Part shown: one piece after another, positions 1 through 9,516 of the stretch
How the letters are laid out: each line of letters begins with the position of its first letter
How positions within the stretch are numbered: the first letter of the stretch is position 1
Origin: Bacillus pinisoli
Lineage (GTDB): Bacteria > Bacillota > Bacilli > Bacillales > SA4
Reading direction: 5' to 3'
Length of the DNA: 64,000 nucleotides
NCBI RefSeq assembly: GCF_023036475.1
Contig: NZ_JAJQKI010000006.1
Span: 178,786-242,785, forward strand
Made by a program: the position numbers and the translations under genes
Notes under the pieces: generated by a model
Told to the model about the DNA's origin: nothing
Databases searched by the model: none
Seen by the model: only the letters and a program-made list of their open reading frames with translations

Positions 1-655
1 GATTTTGGTCTCCCTCATATCGCGGTGAGACGAAATCTGCATTAATGGCTCCCTTATAGTCAAATCCGTGTTCTTTTTTCCAAGCAATTAAGTCTTTTAA
101 AGCAGATAATATTCCGTGAGAACCGTCCTCTTCGTCACACTCCGCAACAAGTACAAGATTTCCTTCCAGTTCCTCAGGATACTCGGAATAGTATTTTAAT
201 AGATAGATATGGCTAGCTAGCCCACTCTTCATATCGAGTACGCCTCGGCCGAACATCCACTCACCGGATTCAGCGTGAGCTTTTACCACTTCATCTAGAA
301 TTAGTTCCTTCTTTATTTCAACAAGAAGTTCATCAGGATTAGTAGCTTGGTCTTTTAATTGATTATAGTCATCAATTCCCACTGTATCCATATGTCCCAT
401 AAGCACAATTGTTGAGGAATGGGACTGCCCACCTTTCGTTCCTTTTACAAAAGCGAGAATATTGTAACGTTCCCTATCGTCCTCGATGGTCTGCGCCATC
501 TTAATGTAAGACGGATTTTCTTTAAAATAAGGATAAGAAGAAAGCAGTGTATATAATGACTGGGCGATCTCCTTCTCTCCGCTAGTGTTTACGATACTTT
601 CTATATTAACGAGTTGCTTTGTTAAGAATAGTACTTCGTCTCGACATTTTAGCAA
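1..655 (-). CDS. rocB: RocB-like M20-family peptidase/deacylase (5' part only)
   Basis: The gene runs off the left edge, so only about the first 218 residues are present. The reverse strand reads through an M20 metallopeptidase N-terminus: the metal-binding segment MGHMDTVG near residue 85, then GRGVLDMKSG, then a glutamate-rich AECDEEDGSHG segment that carries the expected catalytic and metal acidic residues. The long segment between the first two motifs fits RocB, an arginine-utilisation protein of Bacillus whose exact reaction is not settled. A TTG at 655 is chosen as start because AAGAGGTG lies 6 bases upstream; an in-frame ATG at 673 has no such site. An ArgR/AhrC-type box lies just upstream (677-692), which fits an arginine-responsive gene divergent from the biosynthetic operon. 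RocB is more likely than another M20 peptidase, but the C-terminus is not visible. Confidence 0.8.
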   Translation of the reverse strand, partial: MLKCRDEVLFLTKQLVNIESIVNTSGEKEIAQSLYTLLSSYPYFKENPSYIKMAQTIEDDRERYNILAFVKGTKGGQSHSSTIVLMGHMDTVGIDDYNQLKDQATNPDELLVEIKKELILDEVVKAHAESGEWMFGRGVLDMKSGLASHIYLLKYYSEYPEELEGNLVLVAECDEEDGSHGILSALKDLIAWKKEHGFDYKGAINADFVSPRYEGDQN

Positions 656-676
656 TAGTAGCACCTCTTTCATGGG

Positions 677-692
677 TATGAATAAAAATTAT
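677..692. promoter_or_regulatory. ArgR/AhrC box upstream of rocB
   Basis: TATGAATAAAAATTAT matches the ArgR/AhrC operator consensus TNTGAATWWWWATTCANW at nearly every position of its first 14 bases. It lies directly ahead of the rocB-like ribosome binding site. In B. subtilis AhrC activates roc catabolic genes and represses arg genes from such sites; which effect applies here cannot be read from sequence. Confidence 0.6.
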
Positions 693-739
693 CTTACTCT
701 AGCAAAAAAAACAATAGAGGATGAAGAAAATGAACCGCC

Positions 740-782
740 TATTTATTCATATACAAGTTTTTAATATGAATAAGGATGCATA
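740..782. promoter_or_regulatory. Paired ArgR/AhrC-like boxes in the rocB-argC intergenic region
   Basis: A reverse half-box TTTATTCATA (about 742-751) is followed by TATGAATAAGGATGCATA (765-782), which matches about 15 of 18 consensus positions. Both lie in the 267-base gap between divergent rocB and argC. Multiple boxes with about two-turn separation are usual for hexameric ArgR proteins. Confidence 0.5.
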
Positions 783-859
783 AGTATAAAAAGCTAAGTG
801 AGAGAAGTAGTGATTTTATTTATTATTTTATAAAAAAATGATAATTTTTACTAATTTTA

Positions 860-888
860 TTGCATAAAAATACTACTGGTATTATAAT
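860..888 (+). promoter_or_regulatory. argC operon promoter overlapped by an ArgR/AhrC-like box
   Basis: TTGCAT (860-865) and TATAAT (883-888) are 17 bases apart, a good sigma-A promoter. The -35 element overlaps TGCATAAAAATAC, a 13-mer that recurs exactly ahead of argG at 10515. A box on the -35 fits repression of biosynthesis by arginine-bound AhrC. Confidence 0.6.
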
Positions 889-922
889 CATACATTATTA
901 AAGGGTTTAGGAGTTGAGGAGT

Positions 923-1960
923 TTGAAGGCTGCGGTTATTGGTGGAACTGGTTACAGTGCAATAGAGCTCATTAGACTATTGCATCATCATCCTTATGTA
1001 GAGCTAGAGGCAATTGTCTCTCATTCTAAGACAGGTCAGGACCTAAAAGATATTTATCCCCATTTAACAGGTGTGATAACAACACCGTTAGCTGGCTTGG
1101 AGACGGAGTCAATTTGTGAGAGGGCAGATGTTGTATTTTTTGCAACACCATCAGGAGTAAGTAAGGATCTACTACCTGGATTTTTAGATAAGGGAGTTAC
1201 TTGTATTGATTTGTCAGGAGATTTTAGGCTGAGGTCTAGAGAGTGTTATGAAACATGGTACCGTCATGAAGCGGCTGATGAACACTATATAAGTCAGGCT
1301 GTTTACGGTTTAAGTGAAAGATATAAAGAGGCGATTCAAGGAGCAGCATTTGTATCTAACCCAGGCTGTTATCCTACCGCAACTTTACTAGCATTAATAC
1401 CTGCTATGCAGAACAAACTGATCAACCATCAATCTATTATCATTGATGCTAAGTCTGGCGTTTCAGGAGCAGGGCGAGGGTTATCGCTTGGAACGCATTA
1501 CGGTGAAATCAATGAGAATCTTAGAGCTTATAAACTTGGGGCGCATCAGCATATACCAGAGATTGAACAGGTGCTTCAAGATGAGGTGAAAGCACCAGTG
1601 ACTGTATCATTCTCCACTCATCTTGTCCCGATGACACGTGGCATTATGTGCACGATTTATGCTGAACTTAATGAATATAAAACGTCAAAAGAGCTGATTG
1701 AATTATATAAATCTCATTATGAAAATAACCATTTTGTAAGAATTAGAGAAGAAGGAATCTATCCATCTACTAAAGAGGTATACGGTAGTAACTACTGTGA
1801 TATTGGCATTCATGCTGATGAGAGAACAGGTCGGGTCGTATTTGTTTCTGTGATTGATAATTTAGTAAAAGGTGCGTCAGGTCAGGCGGTCCAAAACTTA
1901 AACATCTTAAACGGATGGGATGAAACAAGTGGACTGTTACATGTACCGATGTATCCATAA
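923..1960 (+). CDS. argC: N-acetyl-gamma-glutamyl-phosphate reductase
   Basis: ArgC catalyses the NADPH-dependent reduction of N-acetylglutamyl phosphate to the semialdehyde, the third step of arginine synthesis. The N-terminus MKAAVIGGTGYSAIEL is the Rossmann nucleotide-binding motif with the ArgC-typical GGTGY. The SNPGCYPTA segment near residue 145 contains the catalytic cysteine, and HQHIPEIEQ near residue 210 is the usual substrate-site histidine motif. The TTG at 923 is preferred over the TTG at 914 because AGGAG (909-913) then sits 9 bases upstream and the protein begins as in other ArgC sequences. Length is 345 residues, normal for the family. It is the first gene of a seven-gene operon and 16 bases separate it from argJ. 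Confidence 0.97.
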   Translation: MKAAVIGGTGYSAIELIRLLHHHPYVELEAIVSHSKTGQDLKDIYPHLTGVITTPLAGLETESICERADVVFFATPSGVSKDLLPGFLDKGVTCIDLSGDFRLRSRECYETWYRHEAADEHYISQAVYGLSERYKEAIQGAAFVSNPGCYPTATLLALIPAMQNKLINHQSIIIDAKSGVSGAGRGLSLGTHYGEINENLRAYKLGAHQHIPEIEQVLQDEVKAPVTVSFSTHLVPMTRGIMCTIYAELNEYKTSKELIELYKSHYENNHFVRIREEGIYPSTKEVYGSNYCDIGIHADERTGRVVFVSVIDNLVKGASGQAVQNLNILNGWDETSGLLHVPMYP

Positions 1961-1976
1961 GAAAGAGGTGGACCTC

Positions 1977-3203
1977 ATGCAAGTAGTGGAAAAGAAAAGT
2001 GTTATGACAAAGATAGATGGCAATATTACAACGCCAATTGGTTTTCAAGCGGGTGGCATACATTGTGGAATAAAAAGAAAACGTTTAGACCTTGGCTACA
2101 TTTACTCAACTGTTCCTGCCATCACGGCAGGGGTATATACAACCAATCTATTTCAAGCACCTCCTTTAAAGGTGACTCAAGACAGTATTGAGAAAGAAAA
2201 GAAAATTCAAGCAGTCCTCGTAAATTCAGGCAATGCCAATGCGTGTACGGGAGATCAGGGGCTACAGGATGCCATCAAGATGCAGAGCCTATTTGCTAAA
2301 AAGCTTGATATTCCAGACCATTATGTGGCGGTAACCTCTACTGGAGTAATTGGTGTTCATTTGCCAATGGAGAAAATTGAAAGCGGAATAAATGAGATTT
2401 TGCATGATGATTATGTAGGGGCTACACAGTTTGAGCAAGCCATTTTAACAACAGATACAGGAGTCAAAAATATATGTGTTCAAGTCGTCATTGACGGTAA
2501 AACGGTAACGATTGGCGGTGCGGCTAAAGGATCAGGAATGATTCATCCCAATATGGCAACGATGCTTGCTTTTATAACAACGGATGCAGCGATTGCTTAT
2601 GAGGACCTATCGGCAGCATTAAAAGAAGTCACCAATCAAACTTTTAATATGATAACAGTCGATGGGGATACAAGTACAAACGATATGGTTCTCGTCATGG
2701 CAAATGGAGAAGCGAAGAACAATATGTTAACAAAGGATCATCCTGATTGGACGACATTTGTTGACGGACTGAAGGTAGTCAGTGAATCACTAGCTAAACA
2801 GATTGCTAGAGACGGAGAAGGAGCTACCAAGTTGATTGAAGTTCAAGTAAACCATGCTAACAGTGAAGAAGTTGCAAGAGCCGTTAGTAAGTCTGTCATT
2901 TCTTCAAATCTAGTAAAAACAGCCATCTATGGAACGGATGCGAACTGGGGAAGAATCATCTGTGCAGTGGGCTATAGTGGTCAGCCAATCAATCCAGAAC
3001 AGATTACCGTTCAAATGGGTCCGATTACAGTGGTAGAAAAAGGCTTACCTTACTCATTTGATGAGGAGGAGGCAAAGGCATATCTTCAAAATGAGAACGT
3101 ACAAATCTTTATTGATCTACATCAAGGGGAGAGTAGCGCAACGGCTTGGGGCTGTGATTTAACTTATGATTATGTCAAAATCAATGCCTCTTACCGAACG
3201 TAA
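1977..3203 (+). CDS. argJ: Bifunctional ornithine acetyltransferase / N-acetylglutamate synthase
   Basis: ArgJ recycles the acetyl group from N-acetylornithine to glutamate (EC 2.3.1.35) and in bifunctional forms also makes N-acetylglutamate from acetyl-CoA (EC 2.3.1.1). The protein self-cleaves before a threonine into alpha and beta chains; the cleavage motif is visible in KGSGMIHPNMATMLAF, between A and T of NMAT near residue 200. The ATG at 1977 follows AAAGAGGTG by 6 bases and gives 408 residues, the usual size. An ORF extension upstream to 1920 overlaps argC and has no ribosome binding site. No separate argA/argE gene is seen in the window, which fits a cyclic acetyl pathway. Confidence 0.97.
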   Translation: MQVVEKKSVMTKIDGNITTPIGFQAGGIHCGIKRKRLDLGYIYSTVPAITAGVYTTNLFQAPPLKVTQDSIEKEKKIQAVLVNSGNANACTGDQGLQDAIKMQSLFAKKLDIPDHYVAVTSTGVIGVHLPMEKIESGINEILHDDYVGATQFEQAILTTDTGVKNICVQVVIDGKTVTIGGAAKGSGMIHPNMATMLAFITTDAAIAYEDLSAALKEVTNQTFNMITVDGDTSTNDMVLVMANGEAKNNMLTKDHPDWTTFVDGLKVVSESLAKQIARDGEGATKLIEVQVNHANSEEVARAVSKSVISSNLVKTAIYGTDANWGRIICAVGYSGQPINPEQITVQMGPITVVEKGLPYSFDEEEAKAYLQNENVQIFIDLHQGESSATAWGCDLTYDYVKINASYRT

Positions 3204-3216
3204 AGGAGACGAAGTG

Positions 3217-4023
3217 ATGGAGTACTTGGTTATAAAATGTGGTGGAAGTGTTATGGAGCAATTACCTCCTTCTTTTTATAAAAATATTGTCCAGCTTCAC
3301 GAAAGTCAAAGCGTGATTCCAGTCATTGTTCACGGTGGCGGGCCTCTTATATCAACAATGATGTCAAAGCTCGGGACAGAAGCGACATTCATCAACGGAC
3401 TTCGTGTTACATCGGCTGAGGTGCTGGATGTAGTCGAGATGGTATTAAGTGGAACCGTCAATAAACAAATCGTCCGAAAGCTTTTACAAGTAAAAGGGCA
3501 GGCGTTTGGAATGAGTGGTGTAGACGGAATGCTATTAAAAGCAGGTCCAACGAAAGATGCCACCACCCTTGGATACGTTGGTGAGGTAGTCGAGGTTAAT
3601 CGGAAGGCACTGGATAGTATGATGAACAAAGGCTTTATCCCAGTTATTTCTCCAATAGGAATGGATGAGAGTGGTCAACGCTATAACATAAACGGTGATA
3701 CAGCTGCCTCGGCAATAGCAAAAGCACTTGGTGCTAAGCTTTGCATGATCAGTGATATCCCTGGTATTTATACCGAGTTGAATGGTGAAAAAATGACATT
3801 AAAACAAATTACGAAAAAGAAAGTGGAAGATATGATCTCGTCTGGCATGATATCAGGAGGCATGATCCCGAAGGTGAAAGCTGCTATTGATGGGCTATTA
3901 CATGGAATTCCTGAGGTGGTCATCCTAAACGGGTTAGAGAAAGATAGTTTACTACATTTTATGGCAGGATTAGAGATTGGCACGAAGATTGTGCTTTCAG
4001 AGGAGGGCCACTATGTCTACTAA
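3217..4023 (+). CDS. argB: Acetylglutamate kinase
   Basis: ArgB phosphorylates N-acetylglutamate with ATP, the second step of the pathway. The N-terminus MEYLVIKCGGSVME carries the conserved lysine and glycine loop of amino acid kinases, followed by VIVHGGGP near residue 45 for substrate binding and NGDTAASAIAKAL near residue 160. The ATG at 3217 follows AAAGGAGAC with about 7 bases spacing. The 3' end overlaps argD by 11 bases, so the two are likely translationally coupled. Length is 268 residues. The mobile N-terminal helix found in arginine-inhibited hexameric ArgB enzymes seems absent, which suggests that feedback control lies elsewhere; that is inference. Confidence 0.96.
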   Translation: MEYLVIKCGGSVMEQLPPSFYKNIVQLHESQSVIPVIVHGGGPLISTMMSKLGTEATFINGLRVTSAEVLDVVEMVLSGTVNKQIVRKLLQVKGQAFGMSGVDGMLLKAGPTKDATTLGYVGEVVEVNRKALDSMMNKGFIPVISPIGMDESGQRYNINGDTAASAIAKALGAKLCMISDIPGIYTELNGEKMTLKQITKKKVEDMISSGMISGGMIPKVKAAIDGLLHGIPEVVILNGLEKDSLLHFMAGLEIGTKIVLSEEGHYVY

Positions 4024-5197
4024 TGTTAAAAGCTCACCCCTCATGCCTACTTATAATCGTTTTCCTTTATCCATTGTAAAAGGAAAAGGAAGTAAAGTAT
4101 GGGATCAACAGGGAGTTGAATATTTAGATTATACATCTGGCATTGCTACATGTAATCTCGGGCATGTTCCGAACGTGGTAAAGGAAAAGTTGGAAGATCA
4201 GCTTCAATCACTATGGCACTGCTCGAACCTTTATCATATTCCCGTTCAAGAACAGCTTGCCACTCTACTTGTTGAAAACAGTGTATTTGATCAAGTGTTT
4301 TTCTGTAATAGTGGGGCTGAGGCTAATGAAGCAGCCATTAAGCTCGCAAGAAGATATGCTCAAAAGGTAAAAGAAACAGATGCTTATGAAATTGTTACCT
4401 TTACCCAATCATTTCATGGTAGAACACTAGCATCATTATCTGCAACAGGTCAAGAGAAGTTACAGGCTGGTTTCTATCCACTGCTACCTGGCTTTAGATA
4501 TTTACCTTACAATAATTTACCGGCGCTAGAAGAGCTGGTGGCAGAGCAAACTTGTGCCGTACTTCTTGAACTCGTTCAAGGAGAAGGGGGAGTAGTCCCG
4601 GCTGATCCTGAGTGGATTGCTGAAATCGTACAGCTTTGTGAAAAGCATGGTCTATTATTGATGGTTGACGAGATTCAAACTGGTATGGGTAGAACGGGTA
4701 CGCTCTTTGCCTACGAACAATACGGTATCAAGCCGGATGTGGTTAGTTTAGCAAAAGGTTTAGGTTCAGGTTTTCCAATTGGAGCCATCCTTGCGAATGA
4801 AAAGGCCGCAAAAGGATTTGAACCAGGAACTCACGGAAGTACGTTCGGTGGCAATCCTCTTGCAGCAGCAGCTGGTTTAGCGACAGTCGAACACATGGTA
4901 ACAAGTAACGTCATTCAACAAGCAAAAGAAATCGGTCAATATTTAGCAGAAGAGCTGCAAGTCGTTCAAGAAACATTCAAGCACGTTGAAACAATCAGAG
5001 GAAGAGGGCTACTGCAAGGAATGGTGATGAAAGACCAGGCGATCAAAGTGGTAGATAAAATGAGAGAGCACCAAATCCTTATTTTAACCGCGGGGCCAAA
5101 TGTAGTTAGAATTTTACCGCCTTTCACGACAACGAAAGAAGAAGTTGATCATTTTATACAAGTATTAAAGCTTGTCTTAGGAGAGCTAGATAGCTAG
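4013..5197 (+). CDS. argD: Acetylornithine aminotransferase
   Basis: ArgD is a class III PLP aminotransferase that converts N-acetylglutamate semialdehyde to N-acetylornithine with glutamate as donor. Recognisable pieces are the CNSGAEANEAAIKLARRY segment near residue 100, the PLP-contacting aspartate in MVDEIQTGMGRTG near residue 220 and the Schiff-base lysine in SLAKGLGSGFPIGA near residue 250. The ATG at 4013 follows AGGAGGG and overlaps argB. Length is 394 residues. Position between argB and carA supports acetylornithine rather than ornithine or GABA as substrate. Confidence 0.96.
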   Translation: MSTNVKSSPLMPTYNRFPLSIVKGKGSKVWDQQGVEYLDYTSGIATCNLGHVPNVVKEKLEDQLQSLWHCSNLYHIPVQEQLATLLVENSVFDQVFFCNSGAEANEAAIKLARRYAQKVKETDAYEIVTFTQSFHGRTLASLSATGQEKLQAGFYPLLPGFRYLPYNNLPALEELVAEQTCAVLLELVQGEGGVVPADPEWIAEIVQLCEKHGLLLMVDEIQTGMGRTGTLFAYEQYGIKPDVVSLAKGLGSGFPIGAILANEKAAKGFEPGTHGSTFGGNPLAAAAGLATVEHMVTSNVIQQAKEIGQYLAEELQVVQETFKHVETIRGRGLLQGMVMKDQAIKVVDKMREHQILILTAGPNVVRILPPFTTTKEEVDHFIQVLKLVLGELDS

Positions 5198-5212
5198 TTA
5201 GGAGGTAAGGAA

Positions 5213-6295
5213 ATGGAGCAAGGGTACCTAATCCTTGAAACAGGTGAAGTGTTTGAAGGGACCATAATTGGAAAAAATCAAGAATGTATCGGTGAAGTAG
5301 TCTTTAACACGGGGATGACTGGTTATCAGGAAATGATGACAGACCCTTCTTACTCTGGGCAGATTTTAACATTTTGCTATCCGTTAATCGGTAATTATGG
5401 GATTAATTTAGTTGATGACGAAAGTAAGAAAGTAGCTGTTTCAGGTGTAATTATTGGAGATGCTTGTGATAAGCCGAGTCACTTTTTAGCAGCAAAATCT
5501 CTTTCAGCTCAATTAGAGCAAGCGGGGATATCGGGACTAACAGGAGTGGATACTCGCTCATTAGTTCAAAGCATTCGTAAATCAGGAACGGTAAAAGGAG
5601 TCATTACAAAAAATCCTTTTTATAATAAAGAGCTTGTTCAACAATATGAGTCACCGTTTTGGGTGGAGCAGGTTTCAACAACAGAATTAATTAGCTATAA
5701 GAATGACGGACCACATGTGGTTTTAATGGATTACGGCTATAAAAAATCAATCCTAGATGCGCTGTTACATGAAAACTGTTCAGTAACGGTTGTACCTTAT
5801 CACTTTAACTTTAAACAGGTACAAGAGTTAAAACCAGACGGAATTGTCTTCAGTAATGGGCCTGGTAATCCGATGGAGCTTGCAGGGCAGTTTGAGGAAA
5901 TAAAAAAAATGACTCAGCAATACCCTTCTTTAGGGATCTGTCTTGGTCACCAGTTACTTGCACTAGCTTACGGGGCACGAACGGAGAAGTTAGCATATGG
6001 TCATCGTGGTGGCAATCATCCAGTGAAAGAACTACTCACTGGTAAAGTCAGAATGACATCTCAAAATCACAGCTATGTGGTTATGGAAGACAGTATTGAT
6101 CCAAAAGAATTAATAATTACGTATCGAAATGTAAATGACAAAACGGTAGAGGGGTTAAAGCATAAAAAGTACCCCGTACAATCCGTTCAATTCCATCCAG
6201 AAGCACACCCTGGGCCAAGTGATACTGCACATATATTTAATGAATTTATTCAACAAATCTCGTCTGTAGGAGTCGTCAACTATGCCGTTAAGTAA
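5213..6295 (+). CDS. carA: Carbamoyl phosphate synthase, small (glutaminase) subunit, arginine-type
   Basis: CarA hydrolyses glutamine and channels ammonia to CarB for carbamoyl phosphate synthesis. The N-terminal CPSase small-chain domain occupies about residues 1-130 and a class I glutamine amidotransferase domain follows. The nucleophile is in SLGICLGHQLLALAYG (near 245), and the His/Glu of the triad are in QFHPEAHPGP near 330. AGGAGG precedes the ATG by 7 bases. Its place inside the arg operon identifies it as the arginine-specific enzyme; Bacillus species usually carry a second copy in the pyr operon, which would lie outside this window. The 3' end overlaps carB by 14 bases. Confidence 0.96.
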   Translation: MEQGYLILETGEVFEGTIIGKNQECIGEVVFNTGMTGYQEMMTDPSYSGQILTFCYPLIGNYGINLVDDESKKVAVSGVIIGDACDKPSHFLAAKSLSAQLEQAGISGLTGVDTRSLVQSIRKSGTVKGVITKNPFYNKELVQQYESPFWVEQVSTTELISYKNDGPHVVLMDYGYKKSILDALLHENCSVTVVPYHFNFKQVQELKPDGIVFSNGPGNPMELAGQFEEIKKMTQQYPSLGICLGHQLLALAYGARTEKLAYGHRGGNHPVKELLTGKVRMTSQNHSYVVMEDSIDPKELIITYRNVNDKTVEGLKHKKYPVQSVQFHPEAHPGPSDTAHIFNEFIQQISSVGVVNYAVK

Positions 6296-9200
6296 AGAAC
6301 TAAAAAAAGTCCTTGTTATAGGATCTGGTCCAATTGTCATTGGTCAGGCAGCTGAATTTGATTATGCTGGCACACAAGCGTGCCTTGCATTGAAAGAAGA
6401 AGGAATTAACGTCATCTTGGTCAATAATAACCCCGCCACAATTATGACCGATTCAGAAATCGCAGACAAAGTGTATATGGAACCATTAACGGTTTCTGCC
6501 ATAGAAGAGATTATTAAACGTGAGAAGCCTGATGGCATGATTGGTACACTTGGTGGGCAAACAGGTTTAAATTTAACCGTTCAATTATACGAACAACATA
6601 TCTTGCAAAAGCATGGGGTAGCCTTGCTTGGAACCTCCGTAGATTCCATTCAAAAAGGTGAAGATCGTGAAAAGTTCCGTAATCTTATGCTTGAGATTGG
6701 TGAGCCTATTCCTGAATCAAGTATTATTCATAGCTACGAAGAAGGCGTTAAATTTGTAAAAGACATCGGGTATCCGGTCATCATTCGTCCTGCTTATACA
6801 CTTGGTGGAGCGGGTGGTGGTTTTGCTTACAACGATTTGGAACTTGAAACCATCTTGAAAAAAGGCTTAAAGGCTAGTCCTATTCATCAAGTATTAGTGG
6901 AACGAAGCATTAAAGGATGGAAAGAAGTCGAGTATGAAGTCATGAGAGATGTGAACGATACGTGTATCATTGTCTGCAATATGGAGAATATGGATCCAGT
7001 TGGCGTCCATACAGGGGACTCAATCGTGGTTGCTCCCTCTCAAACCTTAACAGACGTGCAGTATCAAATGCTACGTGATTCGTCATTAAAGGTTATTCGT
7101 GCATTGGAGATTGTGGGAGGATGTAATATACAATTCGCATTAGATCCTACCTCAAATCAATATCACATTATTGAAGTGAACCCACGTGTTAGCCGTTCCT
7201 CTGCACTTGCTTCTAAAGCAACAGGCTATCCCATTGCAAGAATGGCGGCGAAATGCGCAATTGGCTATCACTTAGATGAGTTGATAAACCCCATTACAGG
7301 GTCGACCTATGCATCGTTTGAACCAGCGCTTGACTACATTGTCGTTAAATTACCGAGATTTCCGTTTGATAAATTTTCAGAGGCAGACCGGACACTTGGT
7401 ACTCAAATGAAGGCAACGGGAGAAGTCATGGCGATAGATCGTTCGTTTGAAGGAGCGTTAAATAAAGCCATTCGGTCATTAGAAATGAACGTTTGTGGTC
7501 TGAAGATGCCATCCCTCTATACATGGTCAGAAGAAGAACTTCAATCATTATTGATGACGGCAACCGACCTTCGTTTATTTGCACTAGCCGAAGCGTTATG
7601 GCGAGAAAAGTCTTTAGAAGAAATTCATCAATTAACAAGTATTGATTACTGGTTTTTAGAGAAGTTGGCCAATATTGTTAGCCTTGAAAAAGAGATCGGC
7701 TCTTACGATTTTGAAGAACTTCCTATTTCACTTTTTAAAGAAGCTAAACGAATCAATATTGGTGACCAACGATTGTCCCAGTTGCTTTTTGTACCTGAAA
7801 AAGAAATAAGAGAGAAGCGCAAAGCGCTCGGGTGGAAACCAGGATACAAGTTAGTAGACACCTGTGCGGCTGAATTTGATGCGGTTACCCCTTACTATTA
7901 TTCTACTTGGCAAGGTAGTGACGAGGTCCAAATTCCAGTCTATACGAAGAAAATACTAGTAATTGGCTCTGGTCCAATTAGAATCGGGCAAGGTGTTGAA
8001 TTTGATTATTGCTCTGTTCATGCAGCATTGGCAGTAAAGAAAAAAGGATATGAAGCTATTGTTATTAATAATAATCCTGAAACAGTAAGTACGGATTATT
8101 CCATTGCGGACCGTCTATATTTTGAACCGCTAGCTGCTGAAGATGTTCTTCACGTAATAGAAAAAGAGAAGGTTGATGGTGTACTCATTCAGTTTGGTGG
8201 TCAGACGGCGATCAATCTTGCACAAGTTTTACAAGAAGAAGGAGTACCTCTATTAGGCACCTCTGTTGAGGCAATTGATGCACTAGAGGATCGGAAACGG
8301 TTTTATGAAGCATTACAGAAGCTTGAAATCCCACATATTAAAGGTGAAACAATAACGGAGCCTAACCAATTAGTGGAGCAGGCAAAAAGGCTTGGATATC
8401 CCGTTTTAGTAAGACCTTCTTATGTCATCGGTGGTCAATCGATGTATATTTTCTATAAGGAAAAAGAGCTAATCAACTATATAAGTAGATTACAAGCTTC
8501 TGGCAATGAGAGAATCTGGCCATTGTTAGTAGATTCCTATATACCAGGACTAGAGTGTGAAGTGGATGTCATTAGTGACGGAAAAGATATTGTCATACCG
8601 GGTGTTTTTGAACATATAGAAAAAGCTGGAGTTCATTCAGGAGATAGTATCACAGTTTTTCCACCCGTATCCATTTCAAAAGAAATGAAAGATACAATTA
8701 TAGATTACGCAACAAGAATCGCTACTGATCTATCAATCACTGGGATGATGAATATACAGTATGTGATTTCAGATGATGTTATTTATGTATTAGAAGTTAA
8801 CCCAAGGTCTTCTAGGACAGTTCCAATTTTAAGCAAGGTAACAGGGATTCCAATGGTAGAGTGGGCGACCCATGTTCAACTTGGTGACTCACTAAAAGAC
8901 GTATCTAATCAACTAGGATTATTGCAAGAGCCAACCTATTATTCAGTAAAAGTCCCTGTGTTCTCTGCAACAAAGCTAAAGGGCGTTGATCATGTATTAA
9001 GTCCAGAAATGAAATCTACTGGAGAAGTGTTAGGAGTAGGTAATACGCTAGCCGAAGCGATGCAAAAAGCAATCCTTCATGATGACAAGCAACATACCAT
9101 TACAAATAAAGTTGCTTTCTGTTCCATTTCAGAGGTTGCTAAGGAAGAAAGTCTCCCAATCATGAAAGAACTTCAAGATAATGGATATCAGATTATAGGA

Positions 9201-9503
9201 ACAAAAGGGACCGTTCAATTTTTGAAAGATAACGGAATACAGGCAACGGGTGTATTAGCTAATAAAGAAGCGTTAGAAATGCTTTGGAAAAATGGTGAGG
9301 TAGGCGTGGTACTAAACGTTCCAACTCATGGTCGAAATGATCAGAAGCTAGGATTTTTCCTTCGAGAGCTATCAACTCGCTATCAAGTCCCTTGCTATAC
9401 AAGTCTTGATACATTTAGAAAAGTAATAAGCTTACAACCGACAGAACAGATAAAAGTTCAAGCAATGAGTGATTACGTACAAATTGAAAATATCGTCGTG
9501 TAG
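6282..9503 (+). CDS. carB: Carbamoyl phosphate synthase, large subunit, arginine-type
   Basis: CarB makes carbamoyl phosphate from bicarbonate, ammonia and two ATP. The two homologous ATP-grasp halves are clear: the first begins VLVIGSGPIVIGQAAEFDYAG near residue 9, and the second repeats it as ILVIGSGPIRIGQGVEFDYC near residue 560. Each half ends in an EVNPR(V/S)SRSS-type metal-binding motif (about 300 and 840). The last ~140 residues form the MGS-like regulatory domain. At 1073 residues it is full length. The overlapping start with carA and the short gap to argF (13 bases from the carB stop to the chosen argF start) support one transcript. Confidence 0.96.
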   Translation: MPLSKELKKVLVIGSGPIVIGQAAEFDYAGTQACLALKEEGINVILVNNNPATIMTDSEIADKVYMEPLTVSAIEEIIKREKPDGMIGTLGGQTGLNLTVQLYEQHILQKHGVALLGTSVDSIQKGEDREKFRNLMLEIGEPIPESSIIHSYEEGVKFVKDIGYPVIIRPAYTLGGAGGGFAYNDLELETILKKGLKASPIHQVLVERSIKGWKEVEYEVMRDVNDTCIIVCNMENMDPVGVHTGDSIVVAPSQTLTDVQYQMLRDSSLKVIRALEIVGGCNIQFALDPTSNQYHIIEVNPRVSRSSALASKATGYPIARMAAKCAIGYHLDELINPITGSTYASFEPALDYIVVKLPRFPFDKFSEADRTLGTQMKATGEVMAIDRSFEGALNKAIRSLEMNVCGLKMPSLYTWSEEELQSLLMTATDLRLFALAEALWREKSLEEIHQLTSIDYWFLEKLANIVSLEKEIGSYDFEELPISLFKEAKRINIGDQRLSQLLFVPEKEIREKRKALGWKPGYKLVDTCAAEFDAVTPYYYSTWQGSDEVQIPVYTKKILVIGSGPIRIGQGVEFDYCSVHAALAVKKKGYEAIVINNNPETVSTDYSIADRLYFEPLAAEDVLHVIEKEKVDGVLIQFGGQTAINLAQVLQEEGVPLLGTSVEAIDALEDRKRFYEALQKLEIPHIKGETITEPNQLVEQAKRLGYPVLVRPSYVIGGQSMYIFYKEKELINYISRLQASGNERIWPLLVDSYIPGLECEVDVISDGKDIVIPGVFEHIEKAGVHSGDSITVFPPVSISKEMKDTIIDYATRIATDLSITGMMNIQYVISDDVIYVLEVNPRSSRTVPILSKVTGIPMVEWATHVQLGDSLKDVSNQLGLLQEPTYYSVKVPVFSATKLKGVDHVLSPEMKSTGEVLGVGNTLAEAMQKAILHDDKQHTITNKVAFCSISEVAKEESLPIMKELQDNGYQIIGTKGTVQFLKDNGIQATGVLANKEALEMLWKNGEVGVVLNVPTHGRNDQKLGFFLRELSTRYQVPCYTSLDTFRKVISLQPTEQIKVQAMSDYVQIENIVV

Positions 9504-9516
9504 AAAGGTGGAAATG

